A stretch of DNA of 7,187 nt, from contig QMME01000203.1 of NCBI GenBank assembly GCA_003647095.1, forward strand, positions 1 through 7,187. The letters run 5' to 3'. Made by a program: the position numbers and the translations under genes. Positions 5,418 through 7,187 of the stretch are shown piece after piece. Positions within the stretch are counted from its first letter, which is position 1; every line of letters starts with the position of its first letter. The stretch comes from Deltaproteobacteria bacterium. Lineage in GTDB: Bacteria > Myxococcota > B64-G9. The notes under the pieces were generated by a model that did no database searches, was not told the origin of the DNA, and saw only the letters and a program-made list of their open reading frames with translations.

Positions 5418-7187
5418 ATGCGACTTTCCGGAATGATCCTGGTGGCGGTGCTGCCGCCCGTCCTGCTCTTCGGCTGCTCGGGAAGCTCTTCGGGAAGCGA
5501 CGGCGGCAGCGACGGCGGCTATCCCGATCCCGGTTTCGTCTACCGGGCCGAGCAGCACGCCCAGGTGGCCAGCGACACCCCCTTCCTGCAGGAGCGACCG
5601 ACGCTGTTCCGCACCACCGACCGGCTGGCCGATCTCGACGTGCGGGCCCTGGTGGTCGCCGGCGGGCGGGTGTGGGCGGGCACGGCCAGCGGGCTGTTCG
5701 AGCTGGCCGGCGACGGTGCTTCTTTCGAGCGCCGGCAGCTGCAGGCCGGGCAGGTGTCCGTCCGGGACATCGCCCGACGGGTACGCGCCGACGGCAAGCT
5801 GGTGGTGGCCCTGGAGGACGCCGTGGAGCTGGTCGACCTGGGCGGTGGTGCCGGCCAGATGGTGGCGATCCCCGCGGCCGTGACCGCGGTGGCCGTCTCC
5901 TCGGACGCCGTCTGGGTGGGCACCGAGGCCGGCCTTTATCGTTTGTCGTCGGGTACCGTCGAGCCGGTGGCGGCGGTGACGGCCGCCATCCGCGACCTGG
6001 CCGTCGACGCTGCCGGCACGGTGTGGCTGGCCACGGCGGCGGGCCTGGTGAGCTGGGACGGCGCCCAGGCGGGTACCTTCGACAGCGCCGCGGGCAAGCT
6101 CGCCGACGACGACGTGCGGGCGGTGTTCGGCCTGGAGTCCGGGGTGCTGGCGGGCACCGCCGCCGGCGCCGCCCTGGTGGGCACGGGCTCCGACCGGGTG
6201 CTTACCGCCGGCGTGGGGTCGCTGCCCTACGACGACGTCACCTCGGTATGGGCGGAAGGCGATCTCCTGGCCTTCGGCCACGGCATCGGCGCCACCGTGG
6301 TGCAGGCCGACTTCCAGCACGTCGATCACTACCACTCGCTGCGCTGGATACCCGACGAGCGGGTCACCGCAGTGGCGCTCGAGCCCGACGGCACGCGCTG
6401 GCTGGCCACCCCGGCCGGCATCAGCCGCATCCGCCTGGAGCAGACCACCCTGGAGCAGAAGGCGGTCCTGTTCGAGGCGATGAACGACAAGTTCTGGCGG
6501 CTCGATTTCGTATCCTGCGAGGGCCGGCTCGAGGATCCCTGGCAACCCGACCAGCCACTCACCCACTGGGATCACGACAACGACGGGCTGTGGACCGAGA
6601 TGCAGGTGGGCGCCTGGAGCTACGCCGCGGCCGCCAGCGGCGATGACACCTACTGCCAGCAGGCCCGCCGGGCCATGCGCGGCATGATGCGGCTCATCGA
6701 CATCCCGGCGGTTAGCTTTGCAGCCATCGGCCGCGAGCGCGGCTTCGTGGCTCGGTCTTTCGTGCGCGACGACGAGGCCCACCTCTTCTCCGCCAAGGCC
6801 AGCGATCCGCAGTGGGTGCTGGTGGAAGACTACGCCGGCGAGGGCCACGACTATTACTGGAAGAGCGACACCTCTTCAGACGAGACCACCGGGCACTTCT
6901 TCGGCTACCCGCTGTTTTTCGATTTCTGCGCCGACGCCGAGGAGCGGGCCGTGCTGGCCGATCACGCCGGGGCCCTGGCGGCCACCATCGTCGAGCACGA
7001 TTTCTACCTGGTGGACATGGACGGCGAGCCCACCACCTGGGGGCACTGGGCGGTGGACTACCTGCCGGTGGCCCTGGACGGGCTGGACAAGTGCCTGGAA
7101 GACTACGACATCGAGCGCTGCTACTCGTCCGCCTACGGCGGCGGCTGGCTCAACGCCATCGAGATCCTCGGGCACATGCAGGCCGCC
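5418..7187 (+). CDS. Lipoprotein with seven-repeat beta-propeller and C-terminal helical (toroid-like) domain, 3'-partial
   Basis: Open for 590 codons to the window edge with no stop. ATG 5418 follows AAAGGAG (5406-5412) by five bases. The N-terminus is a lipoprotein signal (MRLSGMILVAVLPPVLLFGC) with lipidated Cys20; Ser21 favours the outer membrane. A Ser/Gly/Asp linker spans 21-40. Seven strand motifs about 40 residues apart, near residues 85 (VWAGTASGLF), 128, 165 (VWVGTEAGLY), 202 (VWLATAAGLV), 243 (VLAGTAAGA), 283 and 327 (RWLATPAGIS), resemble two-component-regulator propeller repeats, so a seven-bladed propeller is likely. Residues about 350-590 are helix-rich with WKSDTSSDETTGHFFGY (481-497), DGEPTTWGHW (535-544) and LNAIEILGHMQAA (578-590), looking like an (alpha/alpha) toroid as in some glycan-active enzymes. 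Cys367, 413, 504, 559 and 568 could form disulphides. The activity is unknown. The nearest neighbour, the OsmC gene, is divergent. Confidence 0.85.
   Translation, partial: MRLSGMILVAVLPPVLLFGCSGSSSGSDGGSDGGYPDPGFVYRAEQHAQVASDTPFLQERPTLFRTTDRLADLDVRALVVAGGRVWAGTASGLFELAGDGASFERRQLQAGQVSVRDIARRVRADGKLVVALEDAVELVDLGGGAGQMVAIPAAVTAVAVSSDAVWVGTEAGLYRLSSGTVEPVAAVTAAIRDLAVDAAGTVWLATAAGLVSWDGAQAGTFDSAAGKLADDDVRAVFGLESGVLAGTAAGAALVGTGSDRVLTAGVGSLPYDDVTSVWAEGDLLAFGHGIGATVVQADFQHVDHYHSLRWIPDERVTAVALEPDGTRWLATPAGISRIRLEQTTLEQKAVLFEAMNDKFWRLDFVSCEGRLEDPWQPDQPLTHWDHDNDGLWTEMQVGAWSYAAAASGDDTYCQQARRAMRGMMRLIDIPAVSFAAIGRERGFVARSFVRDDEAHLFSAKASDPQWVLVEDYAGEGHDYYWKSDTSSDETTGHFFGYPLFFDFCADAEERAVLADHAGALAATIVEHDFYLVDMDGEPTTWGHWAVDYLPVALDGLDKCLEDYDIERCYSSAYGGGWLNAIEILGHMQAA

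Noticed and set aside
5294..6646. A 450-codon plus-strand frame overlapping the lipoprotein gene
   Set aside because: It is out of frame with the lipobox/propeller protein, starts within the repeat and is Arg/Gly-rich; the frame from 5418 has the Shine-Dalgarno, signal peptide and repeats.
4695..6848. A 717-codon minus-strand frame across the OsmC gene, the repeats and the lipoprotein gene
   Set aside because: It crosses two well-supported genes and the repeat cluster, and its translation is compositionally biased with no family likeness.

Overview
This is a GC-rich bacterial window, most likely from a Gram-negative (Proteobacteria-like) organism. The reasons are a periplasmic Slt70-type lytic transglycosylase, a lipobox lipoprotein with Ser at +2, and very high GC at third codon positions. 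The genus cannot be read from the sequence. The high GC also leaves long open frames antisense to nearly every real gene; these are treated as shadows.

Layout, left to right. (1) Bases 3-2501, +: the 3' part (nearly all) of a long soluble lytic murein transglycosylase whose start codon lies before the window. (2) Bases 2502-2666: a less GC-rich spacer with two inverted repeats and weak promoter-like elements. (3) Bases 2667-2900 and 2897-3238, +: a MazE-like ribbon-helix-helix antitoxin and a MazF/PemK-family mRNA endoribonuclease toxin, sharing an ATGA stop/start overlap. (4) Bases 3276-4409, -: a YghO-like GNAT-related protein, converging on the toxin gene. (5) Bases 4490-4885, -: an OsmC/Ohr-family protein, upstream of and in the same direction as the GNAT-like gene, with a good sigma-70-like promoter (TTGACG-17-TAGCTT) just before it. 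(6) Bases 4886-5417: a divergent intergenic region with no gene, largely filled by a mosaic of GC-rich repeats (4971-5344). (7) Bases 5418-7187, +: a large lipoprotein that runs off the right edge. It has a seven-fold repeat typical of a beta-propeller, followed by a helix-rich domain with aromatic and acidic motifs.

How the genes work together: the two edge genes are envelope proteins (peptidoglycan turnover; a membrane-anchored propeller protein). The MazEF pair is a self-contained stress or maintenance cassette in a spacer of different base composition, so it may have been inserted between older genes. The OsmC and GNAT-like genes may form a small stress or housekeeping operon. The least understood items are the C-terminal domain of the lipoprotein and the intergenic repeat mosaic.
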